A stretch of DNA of 64,000 nucleotides, taken from positions 62,001 through 126,000 of the forward strand of contig NZ_JAHCLU010000006.1 in the NCBI RefSeq assembly GCF_018448785.1, given 5' to 3'. Within the stretch, counting starts at the first letter, position 1. The number at the start of each line of letters is the position of its first letter. Shown here piece after piece: positions 27,025 to 37,743 of this stretch. The position numbers were made by a program, and so were the translations under genes. This stretch comes from Halomonas jincaotanensis (lineage in GTDB: Bacteria > Pseudomonadota > Gammaproteobacteria > Pseudomonadales > Halomonadaceae). The notes under the pieces were generated by a model that saw only the letters and a program-made list of their open reading frames with translations, was not told the DNA's origin and searched no databases.

Positions 27025-27585
27025 TTATCCATCACCCAGCAGCCAGTTCACAAAAGCGGATAGGTCATCGAAGATCATCGTTTTCCCCAGGCCTTTTCCA
27101 TTGACCTCTGTGCGCCGCCCCTTCCCGGTTCTCACCAGTACGCTTTGACACCCCTCGTATTCGCCGGCCTGAAGGTCGCGAAGGCTGTCACCGACCATCC
27201 AACAACCCTCAAGACTCTCCAGGTGCAACGCCTCGCGTATCTGCACGAGAAGACCGGAGAGTGGTTTCCGGCATTCGCAATGATCGTCGGGCCCGTGTGG
27301 ACAGTAGGCGATGTGAGCAATCTCACCCCCAGCGTCGCCAACGCGGCGCCTCAATTCTGTATGGATGGCTTCAAGTGTTGCCACATCATAATAACCACGT
27401 GCGATGCCGGATTGGTTCGTTGCGATTGCCACATGCCAGCCAGCCTGACTTAGCCTGGCGATAGCCATTATGGCGTCCGGGTAAGGATGCCATTCCTCGA
27501 ATGACTTGACGTATTCGTCGGAGTCTTGATTGATGACACCATCGCGGTCGAGGATAACCAGTCTCTCTGGAGTGCGAGAATGCAT
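27025..27585 (-). CDS. gmhB: D-glycero-beta-D-manno-heptose 1,7-bisphosphate 7-phosphatase
   Basis: Removes the 7-phosphate from heptose bisphosphate in ADP-heptose synthesis, between the two activities of HldE. The product has 186 residues of the HAD family. The nucleophile motif LDRDGVIN starts near residue 11, ATNQSG is motif II, and a zinc-binding cluster CPHGPDDHCECRK is present. The frame stays open 38 codons upstream through a parS site, but the ATG at 27585 gives the family N-terminus. HldD and HldE are encoded 4-13 kb away. Confidence 0.93.
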   Translation of the reverse strand: MHSRTPERLVILDRDGVINQDSDEYVKSFEEWHPYPDAIMAIARLSQAGWHVAIATNQSGIARGYYDVATLEAIHTELRRRVGDAGGEIAHIAYCPHGPDDHCECRKPLSGLLVQIREALHLESLEGCWMVGDSLRDLQAGEYEGCQSVLVRTGKGRRTEVNGKGLGKTMIFDDLSAFVNWLLGDG

Positions 27586-27625
27586 AAAGTCGTCACTGCA
27601 TTTGATATGGAAGGAATGGATAAAG

Positions 27626-27641
27626 TGTTTCACGTGAAACA
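27626..27641. promoter_or_regulatory. parS centromere site 4 (upstream of gmhB)
   Basis: TGTTTCACGTGAAACA, exact palindrome, in the gap before the gmhB start. Confidence 0.93.
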
Positions 27642-27699
27642 TCTTGGTGCTATAGCGGAGCGATATAGGGCATCCCTCGACCGTGAAGATACGAAGCAA

Positions 27700-27715
27700 T
27701 GTTTCACGTGAAACA
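27700..27715. promoter_or_regulatory. parS centromere site 5 (between gmhB and glyS)
   Basis: TGTTTCACGTGAAACA, exact palindrome, 74 bp from site 4. Confidence 0.93.
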
Positions 27716-27761
27716 GCGAAGGAGGTGTCGGAGGGCTAACTGAGGCGGGATGAAGCTTCAT

Positions 27762-27795
27762 GAAAAGGGCCACCGAAGTCTGTCCTCGATGGCCC
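27762..27795 (-). terminator. Terminator after glyS
   Basis: On the minus strand GGGCCATCGAGG pairs with CTTCGGTGGCCC (12 bp with two G-U pairs) around a 5-nt loop, followed by TTTTC. It lies 22 nt after the glyS stop and ends the glyQ-glyS operon. Confidence 0.75.
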
Positions 27796-27817
27796 GGTCG
27801 ATCGACTTAGTCAGTCG

Positions 27818-29883
27818 TTATTGCTGAAGCTGAGCGATATCGGCCACTTCTAAAAATAACGCCTGAAGGCTTGCCAATAGGGCCAGTCGATTATGGCGAA
27901 CGGCCTCGTCATCGGCCATGACCATGACCTGATCGAAGAAATCATCGACAGGTGTGCGCAGACTGGCCAGAGCGTCCAGTGCTTCATGGTAGCGTCCTTC
28001 GGCGAACAAGGGCATCACCGAGTGCTGGCAGCTCATCACGGCCTCGTAGAGAGCCTTCTCGGCGGCTTCCTGCAACAGCCCCGGCTCGACGTCAGCGACA
28101 TCGCCAACGTCCTGCTTGGCGAGGATGTTCGACACGCGTTTGTTGGCAGCGGCGAGTGCCGCGGCTTCATCGCGCTGGGTGAAGGCTTGAACGGCGCGCA
28201 GCCGCCGTGCGAAATCCAGTGGGTGGGTCACGGGCCGGGCGCGAACAGCCAAGTAAATTTCTGTCTCGATGCCTTCCTCGTGTCCCCAGGCACGGAAGCG
28301 ATCGAGCATATAATCGAGAACCTCATCGACCAGCTTGTGGGTATCGACGAGCGTTTGATGCTGAGCGACGGCCAGCTCGAGCAGCTCGCGGAGATCCAGG
28401 TCCAGCTCGCCCTTGACGAGAATGTTCAGCACGCCAATCGCTGCGCGGCGCAGCGCAAAGGGGTCCTTGGTGCCGCTCGGTCGTGCCCCGATGCCGAAGA
28501 TGCCTGTGAGGGTGTCGAGCCGGTCAGCCAGCGCCAGGGCCTTGCCGGTGTCGCTGTCGGGGATCGTGTCACCGGCAAAGCGCGGCAGGTATTGCTCTTC
28601 CAGTGCCTTGGCGACCTGGTGGGGCTCACCGTCCTGTGCGGCATAATAGTGGCCCATGATGCCTTGAAGCTCAGGAAACTCGAGCACCATCTCGGTGACC
28701 AGATCGCACTTGCCGAGCGCCGCTGCGCGGCGTGCCTGGGCGGCAGAGCCACCGATGCGCTCGGCGATGAAGGCCGCTACCTCGGCATTGCGGTGCGCCT
28801 TGTCTGCCAGCGAGCCGAGCTGCTTCTGGAAGACCACACCAGCAAGCGCCGGGGCACGGTCGGCGAGGGGGCGTTTGCGATCGGTGGCGTAGAAGAAGGC
28901 GGCATCGGCCAGGCGGGGGCGGATCACCTTCTGATTGCCCTGGATCACCTGCTCCGGATCTTCGCTGTCAATGTTCGAGATGGTGATGAATGACGGCCTG
29001 AGGCGGCCATCGGCATCGAGAAGGTGGAAGTATTTCTGGTTGGCTTTCATCGAGGAGATCAGGCACTCGGACGGCGCCTCGAGGAAGCGTTCGTCGAAGC
29101 TGCCGGTCAGGGCCACGGGCCACTCCACCAGACCGCTTACCTCGACGAGCAATGCCTCGTCGATGACCGCCGTGGCATCTTGTACCTCGGCCTCGGCGAG
29201 GACCTGTTCGCGGATCCGTTCACGCCGCTTGCCGCGATCCGCCAGTACCCAGGCGTTCTCGAGCACGCTCAGGTAATCATCGGCGTGCGTCAGCTCAATG
29301 GGCTCGGGAGCATGAAAGCGATGACCACGCGTCATCCGACCGGCGCTCAGACCCAGCGACTCGCCTTCGACCACCTCATGGCCGTAGAGCATCACCAGCC
29401 AATGCACGGGACGAGAAAACTCTACCCGCGAGCTGCCCCAGCGCATGTTCTTGGGTACCGGGAGGGAGGTGAAGGCCTTGTCGACGATGCCTGGCAGCAG
29501 GCTCGAGGTCGTTTCGCCTCGTTGCTGCTCACGATAGCCGAGCCAGATGCCCTTGTCGGTCTCGAGATGAATCAGCTGGTCAACCGCGACGCCACAAGAG
29601 CGCGCGAACCCCTCGGCGGCCTTGGTGGGCAGGCCCTCCTTGAAGGCGGCTGCCAGTGCGGGCCCGCGTCGCTCGACCTCGCGGTCGGGCTGCTTGTCGG
29701 CCAGCTCGACGATCTGCACGGCAAGGCGGCGCGGGCTGGCATAGGCCCTCACCGCGCCGTATTGGACGTCGGCCTCGTCGAGTCCGCGGCGAATGCCGTC
29801 GGCGAGGGAGTCAGAGAGCAGGTCGATGGCGCTCGGTGGCAGCTCCTCGACGCCCAGTTCAACCAGTAGGGTGTTGGCAGCCA

Positions 29884-29884
<1 letters not shown>
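27818..29884 (-). CDS. glyS: Glycine--tRNA ligase beta subunit
   Basis: Beta subunit of the tetrameric bacterial glycyl-tRNA synthetase; binds and proofreads tRNA. The product has 688 residues, the normal size. The start TLLVELGVEELPPSAI is typical, and DALV-like anticodon-binding sequence ends the protein. The ATG at 29884 overlaps the glyQ stop (TGATG), supporting coupling and ruling out the longer upstream frame. Confidence 0.97.
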
Positions 29885-30846
<962 letters not shown>

Positions 30847-30884
30847 TGCAAAAGCACCGTTGGCCATGAATTCACTGGGCGTCA

Positions 30885-30894
30885 AGTATACAAT
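30885..30894. promoter_or_regulatory. Overlapping -10 boxes of divergent glyQ and hldD
   Basis: AGTATACAAT reads TATACT on the minus strand (toward glyQ) and TACAAT on the plus strand (toward hldD). Neither has a clear -35 box at 17 nt. If both are used, polymerases for the two genes would compete for the same site. Confidence 0.35.
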
Positions 30895-30947
30895 CACAGG
30901 CAGATCGGTTATAGGCGCAGGCCGCTGCGCCGCAACGAGGACTCCCC

Positions 30948-31901
30948 ATGATCGTAGTGACAGGCGGTGCCGGCTTCATCGGCGCCAATCTGGTCAAGGC
31001 TCTCACTGCCCGTGGCCACGAGGTGCTGGTGGTCGACGACCTCAGCGACGGCACCAAATTCGTTAACCTGGCCGATTGCACCCTTGGCGATTACCTCGAT
31101 AAGGACGACTTCTTAGCGAGGGTCAAGGCGGTACTGCATGGCCAGCCGTCTGGCCTGCCGCCCATCGAGGCGATCTTCCACGAAGGAGCCTGCTCCGATA
31201 CCACCGAGTGGGATGGCCGTTTCATGCTCGAGAACAATTTCGAGTATTCCAAGGTCTTGCTGCGTTACTGCCAGCACGTCGGCATTCCCTTTCTGTATGC
31301 CTCGTCGGCCGCCACCTATGGCGGCAGCGAGGTGTTCGTCGAAGCGCCAGAGCACGAGAAGCCGCTCAACGTCTACGGCTATTCCAAGCTCCTGTTCGAC
31401 CAGTACGTACGTACCCGGCACGACGATTTCACTAGCCAAGTGGTGGGGTTTCGCTACTTCAACGTCTACGGCCCTCGAGAGCAGCACAAGGGCAAGATGG
31501 CGAGCGTCGCCTTTCACCATCATAGCCAGATCAGCGCCGGGGCAGACCTGAAGCTGTTCGGGGCCTGGGATGGTTTCGACGCCGGGATGCAGAGCCGGGA
31601 TTTCGTCTATGTGGGCGACGTGGTCGACGTTAATCTCTGGTTTTTCGACCACCCCGAGGTGTCGGGGATCTTCAACTTGGGAACCGGCCGCGCCGAGCCT
31701 TTCAAGGCGATCGGTCAGGCAGTAATTGATTATTATGGCCGTGGGAAGATCGATTACATCGATTTTCCCGAGGAGCTCAAGGGGCGCTACCAGAGCTATA
31801 CCTGCGCCGATATCACTAAGCTGCGCAAGGCCGGTTACGACGGAAAATTTCGCACCGTGGCGGAGGGGGTGAAAGCCTATCTGGAGTGGTTGCATGGATG
31901 A
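30948..31901 (+). CDS. hldD: ADP-L-glycero-D-manno-heptose 6-epimerase
   Basis: Last step in making ADP-L-glycero-D-manno-heptose for lipopolysaccharide core. The product has 317 residues of the extended short-chain dehydrogenase family. The NADP-binding [10 protein letters not shown] opens the protein, and the catalytic YGYSK motif is near residue 142. The HldD feature [12 protein letters not shown] is present. It overlaps waaF by 8 nt and heads the core operon. Confidence 0.96.
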   Translation: MIVVTGGAGFIGANLVKALTARGHEVLVVDDLSDGTKFVNLADCTLGDYLDKDDFLARVKAVLHGQPSGLPPIEAIFHEGACSDTTEWDGRFMLENNFEYSKVLLRYCQHVGIPFLYASSAATYGGSEVFVEAPEHEKPLNVYGYSKLLFDQYVRTRHDDFTSQVVGFRYFNVYGPREQHKGKMASVAFHHHSQISAGADLKLFGAWDGFDAGMQSRDFVYVGDVVDVNLWFFDHPEVSGIFNLGTGRAEPFKAIGQAVIDYYGRGKIDYIDFPEELKGRYQSYTCADITKLRKAGYDGKFRTVAEGVKAYLEWLHG

Positions 31902-32964
31902 TGCAACCGCATCCTTGCTTGATCCTTCATCGAGCGCATCGGGTGAACGGATTCTGGTGGTGGGGCCATCCTGGGTGGGGGATATGGTCATGGCCCAGAG
32001 CCTGCTGATGACCCTGAAGGCTCGACATCCCGGTTGCTTTATTGGCGTGGTCGCGCCTGGCTGGTCGAGGCCTATTCTTGCGCGCATGGCAGAAGTCGAC
32101 GAAGTGGCCAGCCTCGAGGCCGCTCACGGTGAATTTGGCTGGCGGGCTCGGCGCTTGCTTGCCCGGCAGCTGCGTGGCCGCTTCGAGCGTGCCATCGTGT
32201 TACCGCGTTCATGGAAGTCGGCGCTGGTCCCCTACCTGGCCCGTATTCCTCGTCGTACCGGGTTTACTGGCGAGCAGCGATACGGCTTGCTCAACGATCG
32301 TCGCCCTCTGGACAAGACGGTGCTGGACCAGACCGTCAAGCGTTTCGTGGCCTTGGGGGTCCCTGCCGATGAGGCCGCAACGGGAAACTTTCCCCTCCCG
32401 CATCCGTGGCTGACGGTGGATCCCGATAACCTGGTGGAAAAACGGTTGGCCCTTGGGCTGTCGTCACGCCCGGCCATTGGCATGATGCCTGGTGCGGAAT
32501 ATGGCCCGGCGAAGCAGTGGCCACTCGCCTATTTCCGTGAGCTGGCGGGCAGACTCAGCGCCGAAGGCTTCGAGGTGCGTGTATTGGGGGGGGGGAAGGA
32601 CGTTGCGGCTGGCGATCTGATCAGCGAGGGGCAGCCCCATGTGCACAACCTGTGCGGGCGCACCCGCTTGGAAGATGCTGTCGATCTGTTGGCAGATTGT
32701 TGGCAGGTGGTGACCAACGACTCGGGCCTGATGCATGTTGCCGCGGCGGTGGGCACCCGGATCCAGGCATTGTATGGGTCGTCTTCACCGAGATATACGC
32801 CACCACTGACACGCAGTGCCGAGATTCACACGCTTGAGCTTGTCTGTTCTCCCTGCTTCGCTCGCACCTGCCCGCTGGGCCATACCCATTGCCTAGTCCA
32901 GATGCCCCCTGAACGCGTCCTGGCGTCGATTCTGTCTTCCGGGTCGGTCATCGCCCGTGGCTGA
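31894..32964 (+). CDS. waaF: Lipopolysaccharide heptosyltransferase II
   Basis: Adds the second heptose of the inner core, using ADP-heptose at the cytoplasmic face. A 356-residue GT9 protein. The N-terminal [16 protein letters not shown], the central [12 protein letters not shown] and the [14 protein letters not shown] nucleotide-binding loop identify WaaF rather than WaaC. The first 15 residues before ILVVGPSW are extra. It overlaps hldD and converges on the OpgB-like gene with 10 bp between. Confidence 0.93.
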   Translation: MDDATASLLDPSSSASGERILVVGPSWVGDMVMAQSLLMTLKARHPGCFIGVVAPGWSRPILARMAEVDEVASLEAAHGEFGWRARRLLARQLRGRFERAIVLPRSWKSALVPYLARIPRRTGFTGEQRYGLLNDRRPLDKTVLDQTVKRFVALGVPADEAATGNFPLPHPWLTVDPDNLVEKRLALGLSSRPAIGMMPGAEYGPAKQWPLAYFRELAGRLSAEGFEVRVLGGGKDVAAGDLISEGQPHVHNLCGRTRLEDAVDLLADCWQVVTNDSGLMHVAAAVGTRIQALYGSSSPRYTPPLTRSAEIHTLELVCSPCFARTCPLGHTHCLVQMPPERVLASILSSGSVIARG

Positions 32965-32974
32965 GACGTGATGA

Positions 32975-34654
32975 TTACTGAACGTCGGCGGGTTGCTCGC
33001 CGGTAGCGTCTTCCGGAGTCTCGACGACCTGTTCGGTAGTAGAAGCCTCCTCATCGTGTTGTTGTTCCGGTACCAAACCTTCCCAGAGCCGATTCTGAAG
33101 CGCAGTTTCCTCGCGCATTCGAGTATTGACGTTCTCGACGCCATGCTGCTCCACCAGTGTTGGGTAAGGAGACAACAGTGAAACGCCGAGGCCGGCGCGA
33201 TGCTCATCGATTTCGAAGCTCATCGCCTCGAGTATGGTAGGAAAGACATCGAGCGTCGACGCGGAGCGATCGACGTTACCTGGTGGCACATCATTGCCGA
33301 GCAGCATGAAGGTATTGTAGCGCTCGCCACTGACCAATTGCTCCCAGGCCGAAACCCGCATCGTCAAATGGTCGCTTGCGATCACCACCAGCGTGTTTTC
33401 CAGTAAGCCCTCGTCTTCCAGTCTGTCGATCAGATCACGCGCTAGCCAGGCCGAACACTTCACCGAGTACAGAATGTCGATGCCATCGTAGTCCCCTTGG
33501 CGCTGTTCACAGCGACGCGCCGGATAACCTTCCGGCGCATGGCCGGTGAGAGACAGGTTGACGATGGCCCACGGGGCCTCGCCCTGGCTGAGCTGACGCA
33601 CTTCTTCCACGGTGATGTCGTAAAGCGTGTCGTCGTATAATCCCCAGTTATTGAGGTAGTCGGGGTCGTCCAGTCGAGGCGACAGCTCCTCTCGGCCCAT
33701 TACACGGTCGAAGCCATGATCCTCGTAGAAGATGCCCTTGCCGGCAAACGCGGTGCTGGCGCCTCCCATATAGGTGAGATGGTAGCCCTGCTCATCGAGC
33801 AGGTCACCGAGGCAATCCACACCGGGCACCACCTTGCCCAGGGGCTCGAACTGACTGTCATGGAGCAGGCCAGCGGGCATGAGGGGTGCCCCGCACTGGG
33901 TGGCGATCATGCCGGCCATTGTCCAGCCAGTATTATCGAGCTGCTGGATACCTTCGAAGACGCGCGCTCGCTGACCAAGCGCGGCCAGGTCAGCATAGGC
34001 ATCGCCAAAGCGCTCGGTATCGGCATAGGTGCGCTCAATACTTTCCAGATACAGTAACAGCAGGTTGGGAGGGTCAGCAGGGGCCTCGTTAATGACTGGC
34101 GCGACATAGCGCCGTTCCAGCCAGGCGCCGTCATCGGTGACGATCGAAGCACTGCGCTGGCCTACCCCATAAAACAGCGGGTTGCTGGCCAATAAAAGCA
34201 AGGCTAATGGTCTTTCGCTTAGTCGCCAACGGTGGTCGACCCGGATCAGCCAGGTAAATGCGATCAGCAGCAAGACCATGGAGAAGGTATAGAGCACAGC
34301 GGCGATATTGCGATCGGCGCCGCCATGATCTTCCATACCGGCCTGGAGATGGAAAAAGACCGCACCGAGATCGACATCACCGAAGCTGTCGGCCAGATAG
34401 ACATAGAGCCCCCCGATCGCGATCGGCAACAATGACCAGGGCCAGACGCGGGTCGGTTCGCGTGGACGACGTGGTGCCCCCCAGCGAAACAGCCAGCCCA
34501 GGCCGAGCCAGCCAGCCAGTACTGGCACCATTGTCCAGGGCGGTAGCAGGCTCAGGGTCGCAACGGAATGTGCAATCCATGAGCCAATGATCAGGAGTGC
34601 CCACCAGCGTGGTTGGCGAGCACAAGAAAATATTGCAGGGAGAGGCATGACCAT
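32975..34654 (-). CDS. OpgB-like phosphoglycerol transferase (sulfatase/LTA-synthase superfamily)
   Basis: An inner-membrane enzyme of 559 residues that probably transfers phosphoglycerol (or another phospho-alcohol) to a periplasmic glucan or to core sugar. Four or five hydrophobic segments occupy residues 15-190. The periplasmic alkaline-phosphatase-fold domain begins LLLLYLESIERTY, with the metal-binding Glu. The stretch TGWTMAGMIATQCGAPL matches OpgB/MdoB and supplies the nucleophile Thr. ASDHL provides further metal ligands. The acidic tail after residue 520 is extra. Its place among core genes suggests a lipopolysaccharide or osmoregulated-glucan role. Confidence 0.8.
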   Translation of the reverse strand: MVMPLPAIFSCARQPRWWALLIIGSWIAHSVATLSLLPPWTMVPVLAGWLGLGWLFRWGAPRRPREPTRVWPWSLLPIAIGGLYVYLADSFGDVDLGAVFFHLQAGMEDHGGADRNIAAVLYTFSMVLLLIAFTWLIRVDHRWRLSERPLALLLLASNPLFYGVGQRSASIVTDDGAWLERRYVAPVINEAPADPPNLLLLYLESIERTYADTERFGDAYADLAALGQRARVFEGIQQLDNTGWTMAGMIATQCGAPLMPAGLLHDSQFEPLGKVVPGVDCLGDLLDEQGYHLTYMGGASTAFAGKGIFYEDHGFDRVMGREELSPRLDDPDYLNNWGLYDDTLYDITVEEVRQLSQGEAPWAIVNLSLTGHAPEGYPARRCEQRQGDYDGIDILYSVKCSAWLARDLIDRLEDEGLLENTLVVIASDHLTMRVSAWEQLVSGERYNTFMLLGNDVPPGNVDRSASTLDVFPTILEAMSFEIDEHRAGLGVSLLSPYPTLVEQHGVENVNTRMREETALQNRLWEGLVPEQQHDEEASTTEQVVETPEDATGEQPADVQ

Positions 34655-34733
34655 GGCGCCGGAATGAATTTCCTGTCAGCTTACCAAGGCCGGGCGGTAT
34701 AGGGCAGTCCCGGCCGGTGGCCATCGACGCGAG

Positions 34734-35495
34734 TCACTTCCGCTCGAGGCGTTCCTGCTCGTGTAGTTCATTGAGCTTGGCGTATTTCATGAAAGCATGA
34801 AATGCTGTGGTGATCGTGACGGTCATGCCATCAGTGCCTTGCAGAATGCCACCCTTGAGGAACAACTTGCGAATCACGGCACTGCTTGCATGCAACGTTG
34901 GACGCCATGGCGAGGGGCCGACTCCCCGCTCCTTCATGGCCCACGCATCGCGAGTCGACAGCTGATCGATGCGTTGCATCCAGTGTGACAGGTTCTCGTA
35001 GGTGAAATGGCGAATGTGCGTGCCGGTGTCTTCGACACGTGGAGATGCTACCGAGGAGTGTGCTTTCTTCGGCAGGTAGCCCGAGGTGGTCCGGTTATAA
35101 AGCCTGACGACCTTGTCGGGGTAGAAGCCTGCCGCCTTTACCCAATGGGTGCCGCAGAAGTTCCGACGGTTGAAGCGATAGGCGATGTTCGGGTCGTCCA
35201 GCGGCAGCGCCTGAATGGCCGCCACGGCATCGTTGTCCAGCCGTTCATCGGCATCCAGCGCCAATATCCAGTCGTGTGAAGCATAGGAGACGCCATGGGC
35301 TTTCTGAGGACCGTCACCGAGATACGCCTGGGTCAGGACGCGAGCACCGCAGGCCTCAGCAACATGAACGGTGTCATCTTGGCTCAGCGAATCGACCACG
35401 AGGATTTCATCGCAGACCTGCTTGAGGGATTCCACACAGTCGGCGATACGCGACTGTTCGTTTAGGGTGATGACAATACCGGTGATGGGCGTCAT
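34734..35495 (-). CDS. Family 2 glycosyltransferase (WaaE/KdtX-like)
   Basis: A 253-residue GT-A enzyme. The opening ITGIVITLNEQSRIADCVESL and the metal-binding DADERL are typical of the WaaE/LgtF group that adds glucose to heptose I of the core. RNFCGTHW and the PKKAHSSV loop also fit that group. It overlaps the upstream GT9 stop by four bases and is the last gene of this two-gene minus-strand unit. The sugar is inferred from family only. Confidence 0.82.
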   Translation of the reverse strand: MTPITGIVITLNEQSRIADCVESLKQVCDEILVVDSLSQDDTVHVAEACGARVLTQAYLGDGPQKAHGVSYASHDWILALDADERLDNDAVAAIQALPLDDPNIAYRFNRRNFCGTHWVKAAGFYPDKVVRLYNRTTSGYLPKKAHSSVASPRVEDTGTHIRHFTYENLSHWMQRIDQLSTRDAWAMKERGVGPSPWRPTLHASSAVIRKLFLKGGILQGTDGMTVTITTAFHAFMKYAKLNELHEQERLERK

Positions 35496-36559
35496 GAGAT
35501 AGGCTCACGAGAGGTTGACGATACAAGAAGCGAGGCGATGTTCTGGGCCGCCGATTCGACATCGAGACGTGACATGTCCTGTTCTCCCGCAGTGGGAGGA
35601 GGACAGAAGGCCAGGCGGTGGTCGGCTTGGTTGCATGTCTGCCAGCGCAGCGGCGTGGAAGAGCGCTTGGCCGGATAGAAACCCGCCGTGGGGATATCCA
35701 GACAACCGGCGATATGCAGCGGGCCGGTAGAGCCGGCGATGACCAGGTCGGCGGCCGACAGGCTCACGGCGAATTCGTCGAGTCCTTGCCGAGGCGGGTG
35801 CAGAGTCGCCTCGAGACCCGCGGCGATCAGCCGTTCATGAAGCCCTCGTGCGCCAGGCTCCTCGCCGGGACCCGCGGTCAGCACCCAGAGGGGCCTGCAG
35901 GATGGTGCCAAGCGCGCGTCGATGGTCGTTATCAGACGGGCGTACTGTTCGGCTGAGAGGTTGACCGCCGAACCCCCGCTACCGGCATGCACGAAGACCC
36001 AGGGGCGCGTTGTATCCAGTCCGCGCTCCTCGCGTAGCCGCGCCCGCCAGGCCTTGCGGCTCTCGTCGGACAGCGGCCAGTAGGGCGGCGCGGGGCGTGC
36101 CGGCAGAGCGTAGCCCATGGCGTCGAGCAACGCCTCGGCCAACTCGAGGTTGTAGACGTATTCGGGTTTCTCGGATCGAGACCTGCGCTGGGTGGTGCGC
36201 TGGTTGTAGAATACTTGTGCCCACTTGGTGGCCGGTGCCAGCCGCAGGGGAATGCCGGCTCGCCAGCCCAGCCAACCGACGCGAGGGGTGGAGAAGAGCG
36301 TCAGCAGCGCATCGAAGCGGCCACTACGCAACCGGCCCAGCAGTTCGCGCCTGGCCCCCCGACCCTCGCCCGGATCGACGATGATGGCGTCGATCCATGG
36401 GCATAGCCTGGCCATTGGGGCCGTGTAGGGCGGAACGAGGACACTGACATGCATCATAGGGTTTGCCGTCTTCAGGCGGGCCAATGCTGGCCAGGCCAGC
36501 ATGAAATCGCCCAGTTTGTCGTTGCGGACCACCAGCAGGCGAGGCGCCTTGTCATTCAT
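35492..36559 (-). CDS. Family 9 glycosyltransferase (ADP-heptose:LPS heptosyltransferase-like)
   Basis: A 355-residue GT9 protein. LLVVRNDKLGDFMLAWPAL is the family opening, VHAGSGGSAVNLSAEQYARL the central motif and ADLVIAGSTGPLHIAG the nucleotide-binding loop. It is more diverged than WaaF and may be a third heptosyltransferase of the WaaQ type. The frame is open to 36619, but ATGs upstream of 36559 add residues not seen in the family. It is coupled to the GT2 gene downstream and diverges from the GT4 gene. Confidence 0.82.
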   Translation of the reverse strand: MNDKAPRLLVVRNDKLGDFMLAWPALARLKTANPMMHVSVLVPPYTAPMARLCPWIDAIIVDPGEGRGARRELLGRLRSGRFDALLTLFSTPRVGWLGWRAGIPLRLAPATKWAQVFYNQRTTQRRSRSEKPEYVYNLELAEALLDAMGYALPARPAPPYWPLSDESRKAWRARLREERGLDTTRPWVFVHAGSGGSAVNLSAEQYARLITTIDARLAPSCRPLWVLTAGPGEEPGARGLHERLIAAGLEATLHPPRQGLDEFAVSLSAADLVIAGSTGPLHIAGCLDIPTAGFYPAKRSSTPLRWQTCNQADHRLAFCPPPTAGEQDMSRLDVESAAQNIASLLVSSTSREPIS

Positions 36560-36621
36560 AGCCGCTTTAGACGTTGTTGCCATTCGGGCTCCCGAGCCCC
36601 GCGACCTGAAAGGAGCCAACC

Positions 36622-37743
36622 TTGTCCCACAAGGTCATGCACATTTGCCTCTCCTCTGGCTGGGGCGGACTGGAAATGTATCCTGCGCGGATTATACCCG
36701 AGCTGAGGCGTCAGGGGGGCGAGGTTCACGGCCTGGCCCTGGCCGGGTCGCGCGTCGCCGCGAGCCTTGCCGAAGCGGGCGTGACGCCGGTGACCGTGGC
36801 ATCGAAGGCGCGTGCCCTGCTCGCCGTACCGAAGCTGCTCGGCTACCTTCGGGGTCAGGATATCGACGTGTTGCACTGCCACAAATCCAGTGACTTGCGG
36901 TTGGGGGCCTTGCTGGTGACCCTCATGCCGGGGCTGAAGCTCTTCTTTACCGATCACATGGGCGTCACACGGCCCAAGAAGGATCTTTACCATCGTTGGG
37001 CCTACGGTCGCGTGACCACGCTCTTTTCGATCAGCGAAGCGACCCGGCAGCGCAACCTCGTAGCGTTTCCGCTACCGGCCGAACGCATACAGCGGCTCTA
37101 CCTCGGTATCGATCCGACGCCCTATGCCCCTTGCCTGGTTGCGCCGGCGCGCCAGGCACTGCGCGATGCCTTGAACATCCCTCCCGGCGCGGTGGCTATC
37201 GGCCTGCCGGGACGGTTGACCGCCGGCAAGGGACAAGCTGAGTGGATCGAAGCCTTGAAAGCGCTTCACGAGAAGGCGCCCGACCTGGCCTGGCAAGGGG
37301 TGCTGATCGGGGGTCTGCATGCCGACGAGGGTAGCAACGAAGACTATGTAGCGTGTCTGCGTGAACGCGTGTCGTCATCGGGGCTGGACACCAGGATCAC
37401 CTTCACCGGCTTTCGGAAAGACTTGCCGCGATTGTTCGAGGCGCTGGATATTGTCTGTGTGCCGTCGCGTAACGAGGCCTTCGGGCTCACCGTGATCGAG
37501 GCCATGGCTGCCGCCAAGCCGGTCATCGGCGCCGCCAGCGGGGCCATTCCCGAGCTGATCGATGCCGATACGGGACGCCTGGCACCGCCGGGTGATGCCG
37601 ACGCCTGGGCAACGGCCATGGCCGAGCTTGCCACCGATGCAGCACTTCGCGAGAGACTCGGTGCTGCTGCCCAGCAGCGGATTGAGCAACACTTCACACT
37701 AACGGCTCACGTAGAGGCACTGCGCCGGGCTTACCAAGGCTAG
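36622..37743 (+). CDS. Family 4 glycosyltransferase
   Basis: A 373-residue GT-B enzyme with a TTG start supported by AGGAG 6 nt upstream. The GGLEMYPARIIPEL opening, FTDHMGV, GRLTAGKGQAEWIEAL and the donor-site EAFGLTVIEAMAAAKPVI are typical of GT4 core transferases. The donor sugar is unknown. It converges on kdkA so closely that both stops share the palindrome CTAG at 37740-37743. Confidence 0.85.
   Translation: MSHKVMHICLSSGWGGLEMYPARIIPELRRQGGEVHGLALAGSRVAASLAEAGVTPVTVASKARALLAVPKLLGYLRGQDIDVLHCHKSSDLRLGALLVTLMPGLKLFFTDHMGVTRPKKDLYHRWAYGRVTTLFSISEATRQRNLVAFPLPAERIQRLYLGIDPTPYAPCLVAPARQALRDALNIPPGAVAIGLPGRLTAGKGQAEWIEALKALHEKAPDLAWQGVLIGGLHADEGSNEDYVACLRERVSSSGLDTRITFTGFRKDLPRLFEALDIVCVPSRNEAFGLTVIEAMAAAKPVIGAASGAIPELIDADTGRLAPPGDADAWATAMAELATDAALRERLGAAAQQRIEQHFTLTAHVEALRRAYQG

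Noticed and set aside
27893..28993. A 366-codon plus-strand frame antisense to glyS
   Set aside because: A shadow of glyS in a G+C-rich genome; glyS is complete and certain.
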